From contig JANBPT010000019.1 of NCBI GenBank assembly GCA_027575765.1, positions 60,364 through 124,363 of the forward strand: a stretch of DNA of 64,000 nt, read 5' to 3'. Shown in pieces: positions 33,770 through 46,400 of this stretch. Below the pieces are notes generated by a model. That model was given only the letters and a program-made list of their open reading frames with translations. It was not told where the DNA came from and ran no database searches. The stretch is from Tieghemiomyces parasiticus (Eukaryota > Kickxellomycota > Dimargaritomycetes > Dimargaritales > Dimargaritaceae). A program made the translations under genes and the position numbers. Positions within the stretch are counted from its first letter, which is position 1. Every line of letters starts with the position of its first letter.

Positions 33770-34996
33770 TTACACCTCCTTGCGGTGGGCATAAGTGTAG
33801 GAGGCCTGGCCCTTGGGCAAGACAATGACCTCGGCCACCTCGACGTGAGCTGGACGAGAGGCGATAAACAGGGCGGTCTCGGCAATATCCTGGGCCTGGA
33901 GGGCCATCATACCGCGGAACGCTTCGGCGGCCTTGGCACGGTCCCCGTTGAGACGGGTCAGTACAAACTCTGTCTCCACCAGTCCGGGACTCAGGGCGGT
34001 GATCCTTACGTTGGTGTCGGCCAGCTCGTAGCGGAGGGTCCGAGTGATGGCGTCCACGGCGTGCTTGGTGGCCGAATATATCCCGGCCGTAGGACGTACA
34101 TCGTGGGCGGCGATGGAACTCACATTGATGATGGTACCGCCGTTTGCAAGGGGGGATTGCTTCATACGCGGAATGAAGGCCTGGCAGCCGTAGATGACCC
34201 CCTTGACGTTGGTGTCGACCATGGCGTCAATGTCATCGGGGCAATACTCAGCGATGGGGACCATGCCGCGGCCCATCCCGGCGTTGTTAATCAGCACATC
34301 AATGTACTGAAAATCGACGGGTAGCTCGGATACCACTTGGTCAATCTGGTCCTTAGATGTTACGTCCAGCGCGGCGGCGTGGACCCGGACGCTAGGGTAC
34401 GTCTTCACCAGCTCGGCTTTCAGTTTCTCCAGCCGGTCGGCACGGCGGGCCGTGATGACCTGAAATGCGCGGTGGGTAGCATGATTGGTTTAAATATAAG
34501 ACGAATCGGTAGTTAGATCTGTCGCGTCAAACGGCCTTCACAGGTGAAGCTCCTATCTAGCTTCTTCCCCTTCATAATCGGCCGTTGCCACCTTCATGAT
34601 ATATATATATATATATATAAGGACAGTATACTAACCACGTTGCATCCGGCGGCGGCAAAAGTCCGAGCGCAGGCCTCGCCAATACCGGCACTGGCTCCGG
34701 TGCTGCATCCAGGTAGCGAGCGGGTTTGAGCGGTGGTTCAAGAATAATGGGGGGGGTAGGTTAGGCACCTCCCTTTAGAGTGTTAAGGAACTTCTCCTTT
34801 TTGAGCAGGTGCTGCTACGCATGAGCAGCGCCCTCATCGGTTGAGCTCAACGCCTGACTTGCTTGGCATATCACTAAAGGCTGACCTAGGTGGCGAGATT
34901 CTGCCAATTTTCAAGGGGAGGGCTGCAGTACCAACTGCATGCTTAGCGTGGACACTCTTACATGAAAACGCATTTCCCTTGGAGATGTTTGAACAT
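33770..34996 (-). CDS. NADP-dependent short-chain dehydrogenase, YMR226C type
   Basis: Cytosolic oxidoreductase of the yeast Ymr226c family, which oxidises L-allo-threonine, serine and 3-hydroxy acids with NADP+. Exons 34996..34962 (35 nt), 34702..34636 and 34459..33770 join in phases 2 and 0: 263 residues (yeast 267). The N-terminus MFKHLQGKCVFI runs into the cofactor motif TGASAGIG across the first intron. NADP preference is suggested by VITARRADRLEKL (Arg pair after the second strand). Other motifs: NNAG, the Ser of NVSSIAAHD and YSATK (catalytic Tyr-x3-Lys), and PGLVETEF. The C-terminus (VLPKGQASYTYAH) matches the family's end. Intron 2 contains a long AT repeat. It is convergent with RPD3. 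Confidence 0.9.
34599..34619. repeat. (AT)n microsatellite in an intron
   Basis: About ten AT units in intron 2 of the SDR gene, ending 16 bp before exon 2. Confidence 0.85.
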
Positions 34997-37064
34997 GGCG
35001 GAATTCGCGGGTCAGCAGACAAGCGGGGAGCAGGTGTCAGGTATAGGAATGAGAAGATGCGATGGGTCAGTGACAGGGCCGATGGTTTGAGCAGGTTCTG
35101 AATGCGGGGGATTCAGCCGCGTCACCGGCTATCTTTGAACGCCCTCAAAAGGTGAACATGAGAGCCTCGATGATCGACTGATTAAAAAAGGGGGCGGGGG
35201 CTCATAACATCACCGAGGCGAACTGTAGACGTCATAAGCCCAAGCAGAAGGCCGTCACACCTGTGCATCCGGGCAGGCAGATTGCCAGACCAACTTAGGT
35301 CCACACCCCTCTACAGAGAATTCCCGCACCACAGCTTTCATTGTTGGGACTTTCGCGTTGGGGATCCTCGGTACTTGTTACAAACGGACGGGGCTAGTCA
35401 TATTTATTTTTTAAGTTAACCGACATTACCTCAGCAACCTCAAGTGTAGGCGACCCTACCCCCCCCCAATACCTAATGTAGAGAGCTGCATGGGAAGTGT
35501 CATCGTCACGTAGCCTTTCGGCGGCCAAGTCGTGTCCAAGTAGGTCGGATATCCCGTATAAATCACCGTAGAATGGCACAAATTCCCCGCAGTACGCCTC
35601 AAAAACATTAATGCTAGCATTCCACTCTTGTAAGGAGGATGTACCCTTCAGAGATTTTGATGTATGGCCAGCACCTCAACTGGCCTAAGTCTTATGATCA
35701 CTAACCGATTTCGAAAACCTCCCTTCACTGCCCTCCTTAACTACACTCTCTCCCCTCTCACTCGATTTTTATATCTTCCATGGCAGTGTCGGCATCCGTA
35801 AAAAAAACACACACACACACCAACGTCTGCAGAAACCCTGCAAGCCACAGCGACGCCTTGCAGGAACGACCCCGACCCCTGTAACAATTGGCGATTGGCC
35901 GAACCAAGTGATGCACGAAAACCCTTCATGACTAGCTACCGGACCCCCAGACCAAGAACTGACCCCCTCCTCATACATTTCCCGGCTATATAAGCCACAC
36001 ACCCCCTACTACTAATGGTATCTCTATCTTGTACGTTTATCTAACCTTGAGCAGGTTGCAATAAAACCACACTTCGAGATTTCGGATTACCACACCCACG
36101 TCCCATTTCAACTCCGTTCCTGCCAATGACACCATTCAATTCGGGAGGTCGCTTTAGAAATCAGGCCTCTCCCCGCATTTTTCCCCTAGCGGCTAAGGCC
36201 CGGTCGCATATCTAGATAACTAACTTGAGCTAGCCTGTCCAAGCATTCCCCATATTGGCGACTGCTATCCTGCATAGATGTTTACTGTAACAAATCAGCT
36301 AATCCTTCCCAGTTGCATCTGAATGAGAGACCATGCCAGTTGGAAGGAAATGGGGTATATTTTCATCAGGTTTACTAAAGGAAGGCGGACGGGGCCCGTA
36401 CGGAAAACGACGCAGACTATAATTGATACAGGATTCAGGCCACACCTAAGGACAGATACACGAAATAATAATAACCAAAAAAAAGAAATATGGAGGACTA
36501 CGTTAGCGACTAAGGGCTTGGTTAGGTACACGGGCTGGGCAGAGGGGCGCAGAGTCGACGACGTCAGTAGACGTGGTTACCGGCCTGCATGACAGTGGGA
36601 ACGGGTTTTGGTGATCATGCAGGGTGGCATAGATTGGATTAATTGATATGCAGGGGACGATGCGAGATGGTGGGGGAGATGGTGAGGGTAGACAGGGGCA
36701 GGTATATAAAGGGGGGTTAGTATATGAGCTGCTACTTTTGGGAGCAATGCAGAATGACCGGGCACGTAGGCTTGTTATTAATAGTAGCCGCATAGTCCCA
36801 TACGGGCCGTGCAAATGAGACCAGGCCGACAAGCAAATCCACACGCTCGGCCTCCAGCGGATTATTCATACGATAGGGCGCAATATGAGAGATGAAGGGG
36901 GATGTCGGATTTCCCCCAGGGGGGGAAAGGTAATCAAAAAGATCAGGCAATTTAATGGCCGGTCGCCCCAGCAGCATCGATTATGTTTAGTTTGCTTTTT
37001 TGAAGGGAGAGCTGGCCTTCCCCCCCCCAGATACTACTTTCCGCCGTGCGCAGAGGCAGGGTGA
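34997..37064. other. intergenic, SDR promoter side and DPP1 3' side
   Basis: No gene recognised in 2 kb. A CA microsatellite (seven units) lies at 35807-35820. A TATA-like TATATAA sits near 35986. Small open frames show no family resemblance. Confidence 0.45.
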
Positions 37065-38390
37065 CTACGAGGGCCGCCGCAGGTTGCGGAGTGGGTAAGC
37101 CGGACCATCCGGGAGAAGTAGAGACTGGCCGCTCCCCCCGCTCGACCTCGCTTGGCCCGTCGCTGCAGGAGGATTTAAGTAGATCGCCGAGTGAAGGGGC
37201 AAAGTCGAGGAAAAACTGCTATTTAGAATTACCTGGGACGTACCGGTAGTGGTCTGACTGTCGTCGTGGAGGTAGCGGGCGTGGTACGGTGCGGCGACGC
37301 TTGAGGAGGGGCCGTTACCCCCGTAGCGGCTGCTCGGGTCGGTGAACTCGTGGGAGCCGTTGACGGTCCGGGCGTCAACCACTTCAGACCCGTATTCGTG
37401 GGACGTAGGGTGGCCATTGTGTGCGGCTCCATGGCGCGGCAGGTGGTGGTGGTGTTTGACAGAGCCACCACGGCCAGACAGCGGAGAATCGCGGTCAAAC
37501 GCCAAGTCTGGATCGGCGTCATCGCTCGGTCGGAAGCCGGTGGGGCCCGGCAAGATACCGCCGGCCGGACCCATCCCGGGGGCGTCGTCGGCAGGTATGC
37601 GTGGTGAGTAGGGCCGGTGGGCGATGGGAGAGCTGAGCGACGGGTAGTAGTGGCGGTAGGAAAAGTATGCCGTGGCGATACCAATGAGAGAACCCACCAA
37701 AACATCTTGCCAGTGGTGCCGGTAATCCATCGTGCGGGAAACGGCAACCAGGGCGGCTCCTAAGAGCGGGATGAGCACAATAAATGCCTTAAGGGTATGC
37801 CCGCGCCGGTCGTACAGGTGGAGCTTGCCGGCTAGGTAGAGCGACAGGAATGTCATACCGGCGAAGCTGAGCGACGAGTGGCCCGAGGGAAAGCTCTTCA
37901 TACCGTCGTACAAAACCTTGAGGTTCTTTTGGGTGCACAGCGCCGTGGTCGACAGGCCCAACGGTGGGTCAGTGGGAACCCCCTCGGAGATGTCAATCTG
38001 GCAGCGGCTGATAAAGTCGGGGCGATGGCGGCCGACAGTGATCTTAAGTGTGTCTGTAATCACAATTGTCAGGGCCAGGGCCAACACGCAGCCCAGCCAG
38101 CCCTGGTGCAGGTCGAACCAGCTGCGGCGGATAAAGACGGAAATGGCAAAGATAAGCACGACGGGAACCGCGAAGGCTATGACAATAAGCATAGACGGCG
38201 AGATGGTGTCGGGCTTGTGAGGGTACATGATGGATTTGTTGTCCAGAGAGAATTGGCGGTGGAACGGGGCAATCTTGTCGATGGCAAAGAAGGCCACGGC
38301 AAATATTATGGCGACGAGCCAGTCGGGCGCATACGACCAAATGAGCCGCGAGGTGCGGCTCCGAGGGGTGTCACCGGAACGCCAAAACAT
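37065..38390 (-). CDS. DPP1: diacylglycerol pyrophosphate phosphatase (Dpp1/PAP2 family)
   Basis: Integral membrane phosphatase that removes phosphate from diacylglycerol pyrophosphate and phosphatidate, in the vacuole membrane in yeast. Single exon, 441 residues. Six membrane segments, e.g. WLVAIIFAVAFFAIDKIA, MLIVIAFAVPVVLIFAISVF, WLGCVLALALTIVITDTL. The three-part lipid-phosphatase signature is complete: KITVGRHRPDF (motif 1), SFPSGHSSLSFAG (motif 2) and SRTMDYRHHWQDVLVG (motif 3 with the catalytic His). The C-terminal 170 residues after HYYPSLSSP are a Gly/Pro/His/Ser-rich cytosolic tail, longer than in yeast Dpp1 (289). Start chosen at the first ATG of the frame, MFWRSGDTPRSRTSRL. Confidence 0.9.
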   Translation of the reverse strand: MFWRSGDTPRSRTSRLIWSYAPDWLVAIIFAVAFFAIDKIAPFHRQFSLDNKSIMYPHKPDTISPSMLIVIAFAVPVVLIFAISVFIRRSWFDLHQGWLGCVLALALTIVITDTLKITVGRHRPDFISRCQIDISEGVPTDPPLGLSTTALCTQKNLKVLYDGMKSFPSGHSSLSFAGMTFLSLYLAGKLHLYDRRGHTLKAFIVLIPLLGAALVAVSRTMDYRHHWQDVLVGSLIGIATAYFSYRHYYPSLSSPIAHRPYSPRIPADDAPGMGPAGGILPGPTGFRPSDDADPDLAFDRDSPLSGRGGSVKHHHHLPRHGAAHNGHPTSHEYGSEVVDARTVNGSHEFTDPSSRYGGNGPSSSVAAPYHARYLHDDSQTTTGTSQVILNSSFSSTLPLHSAIYLNPPAATGQARSSGGSGQSLLLPDGPAYPLRNLRRPS

Positions 38391-41300
38391 GGTGGACCAG
38401 CGTAGTGGAGATGGAAACCAGAGGAGAAACGAATGAAACTGATAGCTAGGCGACGAAGGAAGGCGTTGGGATTACGAGGTGGGAGTCGGAGTTTACCATG
38501 TGTCGAATGGGGAGGGGAGAATGGTGGGGGCGACGGATTCAAGCGGTCCAAGTGAGGTTAACACAGTGGTATGAATAAAAGCTTAAGAGGCTAGAAGCGC
38601 AGTGAGCTGGTGGAGGAATGCGGAGGGGGGGGGAAGGGTAAGATACAAGAGAGACCGCGATAACAGAGGAGGGGGTGCTGGCTCTACGGGACAAAACCAA
38701 CGGGCGAACGCCAAAGTTAAAGAGGATTTAGTGGAGACAAAGAGACAGCGTCGGGTCGAAAATCAATGTGGCAGAATATAAGGGCGGAGATACACAATGG
38801 GCAGCGGGAGTTCTGGTAACCACGACGTCGGAGTGATGTGAAGGGTGCGGTCACTGACGGGCATTAGATGCACACTGCTAATGCAAGCCAAGTGAGGGGA
38901 CGGAAAATAGGCAAACCCGGGAGAATGGGAAAGGGGTCTCGCACGACGACCTAGATTGCAGAGGGGGGTTGAAATCGGACTGAATCGCGACGTCAACTAA
39001 CAGTGCGGGAGAAGGAGTGGTCGATTGGCCTCCTACATAAAGTCGAAATCGAAGCGGCCGAAGTTTCCAAAATGCTGATGGTGAACAAAAAGCAAGGTGT
39101 AAGGAGCCAGCAAAAATGCGTGCGGCAGTGTGACGTCTAACGAGGAGGTCTAGATAAGTATAGTCGAGGGGTTCTAGGCAAACAATCGAGTTTGGCAAGG
39201 CAGCATGAGGTGGCGAAATTAGCGGAGGGCGGGACAACTCGTAGGGGAGTTGAGACGAACAGCGAAGCGTCAACGCTGCCCTTGTGACAAAATAATGATA
39301 TATAAAAAGGCGTTTGGAGCGGTGAAAGTAGATGACGGAGGAACAGAGGTGCAAGGTCTGGGACCCGAGGGTGACTTTTATAAGTCAGCCGGAATCCGAG
39401 AAGGCGAACGGGAACAGGGGGGAGGAGGAGGGGGAGAAGAGAGGAGGGGAGAAACGAGTTGGACCACGGGTACTACCAGCACGTAGTAGGGCAGCTACTC
39501 GTCAATAAAACGGTGGGGCTGTTGGCGACTATAGTGTAAGCCGTAGATAGCGTGGCAAGGGGGGAGAAACAATTCAGCGTGATCTATATGCAGAGTTGGC
39601 CAAGACAAATATATTAAATACCGGTTGCGGAAATGCACAGACAATCAATTATAGGCGGGTTGCCACAATAGTGGATGGAGAGGAGGAGGTGTGAGGGAGG
39701 TTATATACTGAATGCTTGGCAGCAGCATACAGGGTCTATGCGCCGTGGTTAAGTACCACGGGTGGCGAGGGACGTGTGGGTACAGAACAAATGGGCTGGT
39801 AGGTTAGCGTCGACATGCGTACGAGGGAGCAGCGCAATTTCACGACGGCAGACAGAAGGGAGGGGGAGGGGGAGGCTTCAGGGGAGGGGGAAAGGCCCGG
39901 ATGACCATGCTCCTTTAGGGCGCTTGTGAGCCAGGGCTCGATAGCTTCCCAAAACGGGCGACCAGGTCGGCGGTAAGCGATCAGCGGACTTTGGCTACCT
40001 AAACCGGGACCAGCAATAGCGGGTAGCAAAAAGGGTTTCCAGAAAGCCGTCGAACGGGTGAAGGGAAGGGTTATGTCTCCTCCCTCAACGTTACCCACAA
40101 ACCAGAGCCTCCAGCCTTCCCACCTCCACAGCACCCTATGGACCACAGAGCGGACGGCAGTATTGGAAGCCACCACCGCATGTGGGAAATGCGAGGAGGT
40201 TGTAACTGACGGTAGCACCAGAGTATATACTTTTAGTACTAAAGAAAGTCGGAAAAAGGTTCACGGGCAAGGTGGGGAAGGGGGAGGCAACACGCTCTAT
40301 TACCAAACGGAGGCACCAGGCTGAACGGTTGAGACGACCAGCGAGGAAGCTAGCGGGGGCGGTTGGAGCACCTCCGCCTGATAGTCTGTCACTAACCCTC
40401 CCCCCTCCCGTGATACAGGTGTGACGACGGAGGTGGGGCCGACAGGGTCCCAGCGGGGGGGGGGAAGGCGGGGCCGCACTCCTCCACATTGTCTGTGCCA
40501 GCTAGGCACCCAAGGAAGAGGCGAGCAGGGAGAGAAGTCGAGGCGGTCCGGGCCGCTTCCACTTTGACCTGGCGGCTCCAGGCCTTTGTGGCCTCATCCA
40601 TCCCTACACCTACTAGGTGTCCCTGTACCTGACCCATGCTGTACCCCTGATGGCCCTGCGTCGTGCTCACCAGTGGCTTCCACCGGTGCTACTCAAAATG
40701 GCCGTTTGGTACCCGTCTTTTTCGTCTCCATCCAGCCTTCCGCCGGCCAGGCCCGTGGTGGTGGTTTTAAGGAAGCCAGTCGTCCGGCCGCTAGCCATCC
40801 CAACTGTGGCGTTCGTACCACCGTCACACCGAATAGGAGGAACGGCAGGCCCAAACCCCCCTACGGCCATTAGAAACAAACACATGCTCTCCAGTATATA
40901 CCTGCCGGGTAAGTTATGGCAGTGATTGGGGATAGCACTCCGGTGAAGTGAATTTTTATTTATAGTGAAGGGGATAGCACTCAAGTTGGCGCAACCTCGG
41001 CAAGCCCTGCAGCTAAAGACCGGTATGATCGTTCCATTCGGCCTTCGAAGCCACCCACCTCGGCCGTGTCCCCCTTCCTCCCTTCCGGTTTCTTTACCGA
41101 CCAATCCTTTGTCCACCGCCGTTTATCTTCTCGGCGTACCCCGGCCGGGTTTACTATCGCAATGCAACTGCGGCCAATTATCCCGCCCCAAAGGTCGCGA
41201 ATGGACTGATGCCCCTCCCCTGGATTCCTCCCCCCCCCACCACATTACCATGCATGGGGCGCCGAGGGTAAGCTCGACGGTAGTGTCTCCGGGCTGCCCA

Positions 41301-42904
41301 CGCAGTCTATGGACTATCCCTCGAGCCCTCAATCCGTGAGAGTTGTGGCAGGAGCCCCGCGGGTGACTCGGAGATTAGCCGATCTTCTACGTCACTTTGC
41401 AATCCATGCGGGCTCAGCTTCTCCCCCCCCATCATCCCCACCCTACCCAGTCACCGGCCTTCCCAAAAATGGTACTGTGCAATTATACCCGCTAAGGGGA
41501 ATTGTTGCGTTCGGGTGTCGATATCCCCAGGCACACCCTGTCTTACGCGACCACCTTTCGCTGGCATATCGTGGGAATAGGCCCGGGCGCTGAGAAGAAC
41601 GACAGTTGCTAATTCATAGCGTCGGCGGTATCCATGACACTGCCAGAAGACCAGTCAGCGTCAACACCGCGGTGCGGCACTCGGTACAATGCATGGCTGA
41701 CCGGGAGGAGCTGCTGCTGCTGCTGCCCTCTCCACCTCCCTCTCAACCCTATGGCGCGGACGACCAGCCTCGTCTAGCTTCCGGTGCGTAACCCTGGTGC
41801 TGGGGCTGGGCCGAACGTCGCGCGAAACATCACCGACACCGTCTCCAGTTTCTGTTGGGTCAGCTCGCCCCACCAGCCCCCCACTGTCAATTACACCGTT
41901 ACGCCCGTGGGAAAGCCCGGAGGATAATACTAGTTCGATTCGGATAATAAACCGGGTGTCATTGCGCACCACCGGTATGTGGGTCAGTGTCCCGTGTACG
42001 CTCAGACCGCAGCGGCCCATTGTGTCTGTTGCATCTTATCCGACCGCCAGCCGGCCATTGACATCTCTCCCTCCCTCCCCCTCCTCCTCGCCAGGCCCAG
42101 GGCTGGTCAGACCAGAGGCCCGCCCATATCCCCTTACTGCAGCGCCCGTGCATATCGGCGTCCGGTTAACTCTAGGACAGGGCAGGGCCCTCTCACTGCC
42201 GTATATCCTGTATCCTCCGCTGTCCTTCCGTCCTACTCGGTCATCGGTGCCGCGGGCATCAGTGCGCAGGTGTAGCGACACTGCCTCGGGTGTACGATGC
42301 ATCTCCTGCCAAAATAAAATATTCTCCAGCGGCTGCGACGCGTGAGTGGGTGGATAATACTGCCGTCCTACAAGGTTCTCACGGGTTGACGGCCCCTTCC
42401 AGTCCAGTCGGAATAAAAGAGGGTGGCATGCGAAATGTGTCCGTGGGCACCATCGGAACAGATGGCAGCAGGTTGTCGAAAGAGGGGGGGACAGGTAAGT
42501 AAACATTGAAGCCTCGGCCTCAGTTGGCCAAAGTGTATCTGTCATGCAAAACATGGGCAATCTGCCAGAAGGTTAGGCAGGCAAATTATACTAACCATGT
42601 CCCCTCCGACAGGTTGTTTATGGACATTGGCATGCTTGGTCATGGCTGGTAGCCTACTACGCTGCCTATATTGCCCCTGCCTCATTGGACCCTCCCCCTC
42701 CCCTCTTCCAGCGCCCCCACTAAGGGCAAGCTGTCATGGTCAAGCACCAAGAGAACCGGCCTAGTTGTAGGTAATTCCGAGCCACGACGACCGAAGAATC
42801 GACCACGTACTGTTAGGCTAGCGACCTGCACAATTGCCGAGTTCTCGACTGTCCCCTCTGGAGCCGTCAGACCCCCCTCCCCGTCCCGTCTCTGGTACTC
42901 TTAC
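38391..42904. other. gene-poor tract with candidate unplaced exons
   Basis: 38391-39500 is purine-rich on the plus strand, the DPP1 promoter side. From about 40.6 kb there are plus-strand open pieces that end at good donors (CTGCCGG|GTAAGT at 40910; a start MADREELLLLLPSPPPSQPY at 41695 with a GTGCGT donor at 41788; a piece ending ACAG|GTAAGT near 42494) and mirrored open pieces on the minus strand. I could not chain them into one protein, nor recognise any domain. A CTG/Leu repeat lies at 41711-41726. Treat as unresolved, not as proven non-coding. Confidence 0.35.
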
Positions 42905-43404
42905 GCCTGCACTTGGTACGCCACTTGCCCAGTAGACGTTGGTCGGTACAGGACCGTGCTTATCAAAGGTGAGAGCGGAGAGGGTGGATTTACGCACGGT
43001 GTCCGGCCCAATCGAGTAAATATTGTAGCGCGGGATACTAAGCATCAGAGTGACGGTGACCATGTAGCGGCTGCTAACTACCCACGATACACATTGTGCC
43101 CATGGCGGTGCACGTCGGTGCCGGGTGGCTTGTCCTTACCTAAGAGGCATTGTGAGACCTGGCACAGAACGATGACCGCGGCTGGAAGTTGGATATTAGC
43201 TTTGGGGGGGAGGGTGAATGGATAGTAGATAATAACACGACTAGAACCCTCCGTATCTTTGCTGCACACCACACCATCCTTTCGTATCGAGGATGACGGT
43301 GCAAGTACTGTCGTGGCCGGCCCGTTAGTATGACTGATTAAGCCCGCACCGTGTATGAACGTATTGGGGCACACTGGATTTGGAATCGTATACATGCTGG
43401 CCAC
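42905..43404 (-). CDS. unrecognised gene fragment, two exons that join in phase
   Basis: A minus-strand open stretch 43404..43140 starts after a TTAG acceptor, contains SIRKDGVVCSKDTEGSSRV and IIYYPFTLPPKANIQLPAAV, and ends at a GTAAGG donor in phase 1. Only 62 nt on, a GGGTAG acceptor gives 43077..42905 with RYMVTVTLMLSIPRYNIYS, ending at a GTAAGA donor in phase 0. The hydrophobic, alternating pattern suggests a beta-rich or membrane-associated protein. Upstream (43573..43480) and downstream (about 42860..42700) open pieces could extend it. I recognise no family. Could be a real gene, or an accident of codon mirroring with the plus strand, where ORFs also exist. Confidence 0.3.
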
Positions 43405-46400
43405 CTAACAGCGAGGCAATCAACAAAATAACATAAGCGTAAGCACAAGTAAGATCGTATGTACTTGGTGTTTCCGACGAGGCGAGGAGAACCCATCGTG
43501 AGAGAGGATGTTGCAGGCGACGCCGTCGTTTCTGAAGAAGGCGCGGCTGACCCGCTATAGGTTGTAGTGACACGGTAACTGCTACGTTGAGGAAGGAGGT
43601 ACGTAAAACATCAAGGCCTGGTAGTTATGTTTGGCAGAGTGGATAAGCAGTCGGCAGTGGTGGGGAGGGGTACACTCCTAGATTAGATGAGATAGTTATC
43701 TGCTAGTCTTCTGGACTGGCGGACGAGCCGTTAGGTCCAGTTTACCCGATATGACAGGCAGTCCAAAAAAAGGGGGGAGGGGCTCATGTGAGGGGGGGAG
43801 GGGTCGGTACGAGCAAAATAATATAATGCAAAGGACCAGCGCCATGCAGATTGGTACTACAAGCTCTGTCGCCAAGGAGACCCCAGCGGCCTAGGGCCGG
43901 ATCTAGTAATGAGGAGGGGGATTGGGAGTAGTGGAGGTGCCAGGGGCCTGGTCTGGTCACTTCTACCAGAGCAATCGGGCTAGAAGGCCTCTCCAGAGTG
44001 CAGGGCACTATCCCGCCCGCAGTAAATGAAGGTCTAGAGGTATGGTATTTCAGATGGCGAGGACACGTCTCAGACAGGCGAAAGATGCCACACAAGCAGA
44101 TCAAGCCAGAGCAAAGCGTAGGCCAAAAGGCGCTGGTCGGCCAGCCGGAAGGTTAACACTGGTACGAGGAACCTGGCGAGGCACGATCGTCACTGCCCTA
44201 CCTCTTAGCTAAGGGCGGTGGTGAGTAGGAGGAGGTCTATTGGTTCCAAGGTCATGTCCAGCCCCACGTTCGTCCTTGCACTGAGGGGGTCAAGGGGAGG
44301 ACCCAGGGTTAATATCACTAATATGTCTCACAGCTACTAGATAAAATGATGGCTTGGGAACTTTGATCTGCTTGGCTCGCTGGCCTGTGCCACGGGATCA
44401 GCTTACCAGTCCCCTTATAATCAAGACTCATTTCCGACCCACCTTCCCCTCTGGACCCCCTCGAGGGTTGTACAGCCGTAGGGGGGGGGCACTAAACGAA
44501 CCAGTACCTCATTTGCAAGAGGGTTATGCAAGGGAGGGAATTTAGACGAAGGTGTCCGCGCTCCATGGACGTCAGTGGCCTGATTCGATGAGGCATGCAC
44601 TGCAAAGATATCTGCTGCGGGATGCACTCCTTTAGTTTTATCCAGAATCAAGCCGCCGAGCTGTGCTGGCATTGCATACGCACTAGTTTTCATTCATCAA
44701 GTCGAGGTATTAGGGAGGGGGTGGTAACGGGGGGTTGCCCTGTATTTCGCCGTCCTTATCGAGAACTATAGCCCCTATCCCCCCCTCTTCGTTCCTAGGT
44801 TGCGGTTGAGTGGAACATATGAAAGTGATTGATTTCCAGTCAGCCAAAGACGCCCTCCTCCGGATCGTTTACCTGTGCCGCTTGACGCCGATGAGGGCAC
44901 GCTAGCCGAGCCGGCGTTACGTGATAGCCCTGAATGGGCCAGTCGGTAGAATCCATGTTATCAATGCGATCCAAACCTGCCACATTACCCGCCGGTAAAG
45001 GCAGTATGGCGTAATGGCTAAGCACGCAGACTTGAAGTGGAGGGCAACATCAGGCACCTGGAGGCGCCTGCACCCGCACACACCCCACAATAAACACCAC
45101 GCGCACCCCGTCTCCCTACTTCATCACTGCTTGATCTGCGGAATCGGACAGCCCATCGGACGGGGATCCTGCTCCCTCCGCCAAGTCATCAACCCCACAA
45201 GGACTTGATTCTGGCCTTTGCTGCCAGACATGGATCGAAGGTTGGCAGGCCTTGGTTTATCACCCCATGATCGTGTCGGTAGGTGCGGTAGTGGCCGTTG
45301 CGCGTGGAACCGACAAGGCCCTAGAAAGTAGATCATGGGTCTGAATCGTTCAGATACCGAGCTTCGTCAGTGTGTTTGTTTACACTAGAATGCCAGCCGG
45401 TGCGAGCATACCACCAATATAGAGGCCGTGGAGCTCGTAGGGTACCTCGAGTCTCCACCGCCTGTATGCATTCATCCGTGACGGCGGAAGGCCCTTTACG
45501 CGCCTTTCTAGCATGGGAGGGAGGGGGGTTCTGCCCCCCTGTTCCTCGGCGTCTTGGCTGTGCATTCCTATTCTCTGCCCGACCGATTCGCGCTTCTCAC
45601 CCATTTTCCGCCTTCCGTATACTCATCAGCAACCTCCCTCTTTCTCTCCCACCCATTCTCTTTTCCCCTTAACCACCTACCTAGGGCCGAGAGTCGGACA
45701 CGCAAGGCTGCACACGACATCCCTTGTACGCGCAGCCCCGCCACCCAAACGCCCCGATTTTATCCCTGCACCCCCCTCCGCTGCACCTCCTCGCCGTAGG
45801 GCATTTTTTATTTTATTTTATTTGGGGGGGGGGCGCCACCTTGGCCTCTGAGCCCTCTTCCCACTCCATCCCAATGGCAATTATGACATGCGCTTAAGAG
45901 CCCCGCCTCCCTAATTCCAACCCGCCCTCCTCCTCACCCCCTGTATCTCCCCGGCAGTTACTCACGCTCGTACACTCTGATCCCTCCTCCCCGCGCGGGA
46001 TCCACATTGCACCAGCCGCAACCAGAATTGGACTCGAGGTGGTCTGCAATACCTGCAGACTCCTCCCTCCCCCACGCACCGTCTAAACCTGAAGCCGCTG
46101 CACCCCTTGCCCAGCCTCCCATTCGACACATTTAGCCTGCCAAGCCGCAACGCAGGTGGCGGGTCGAAACCGGCTATTACCTAATCTCACCTCTCGGCCC
46201 GCATGGGGACGGGGCCTTCATGAGGGATGCCCGCTACCCCCTCTACCTCCACCTCTACCGTACGTCCCCGCGGCTACCCCGTCGGACCATCCATCCCTCG
46301 CCAGCTGTCTCGGCCTGGACCCTTGTACGCCCCACGCACCCGTCTGCGCCCTCGACCTTCGGAACATTTTCTGTGCCCCCGCCCACCTCAGCTGCCACGT

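Noticed and set aside
41797..42345. 182-codon plus-strand frame and overlapping minus frames
   Set aside because: Composition-driven Pro/Ser/Arg-rich frames; splice signals exist for both strands and I could not settle a gene.
43632..43662. another A-box-like sequence (TGGCAGAGTGGATAAGC)
   Set aside because: No B-box or foldable tRNA body follows.
45001..45050. tRNA-Ser-like fragment (GCAGTATGGCGTAATGGC)
   Set aside because: Has an A-box-like start and an anticodon-arm-like CAGACTTGAAG, but no B-box and no closing acceptor stem downstream; at most a degenerate relic.
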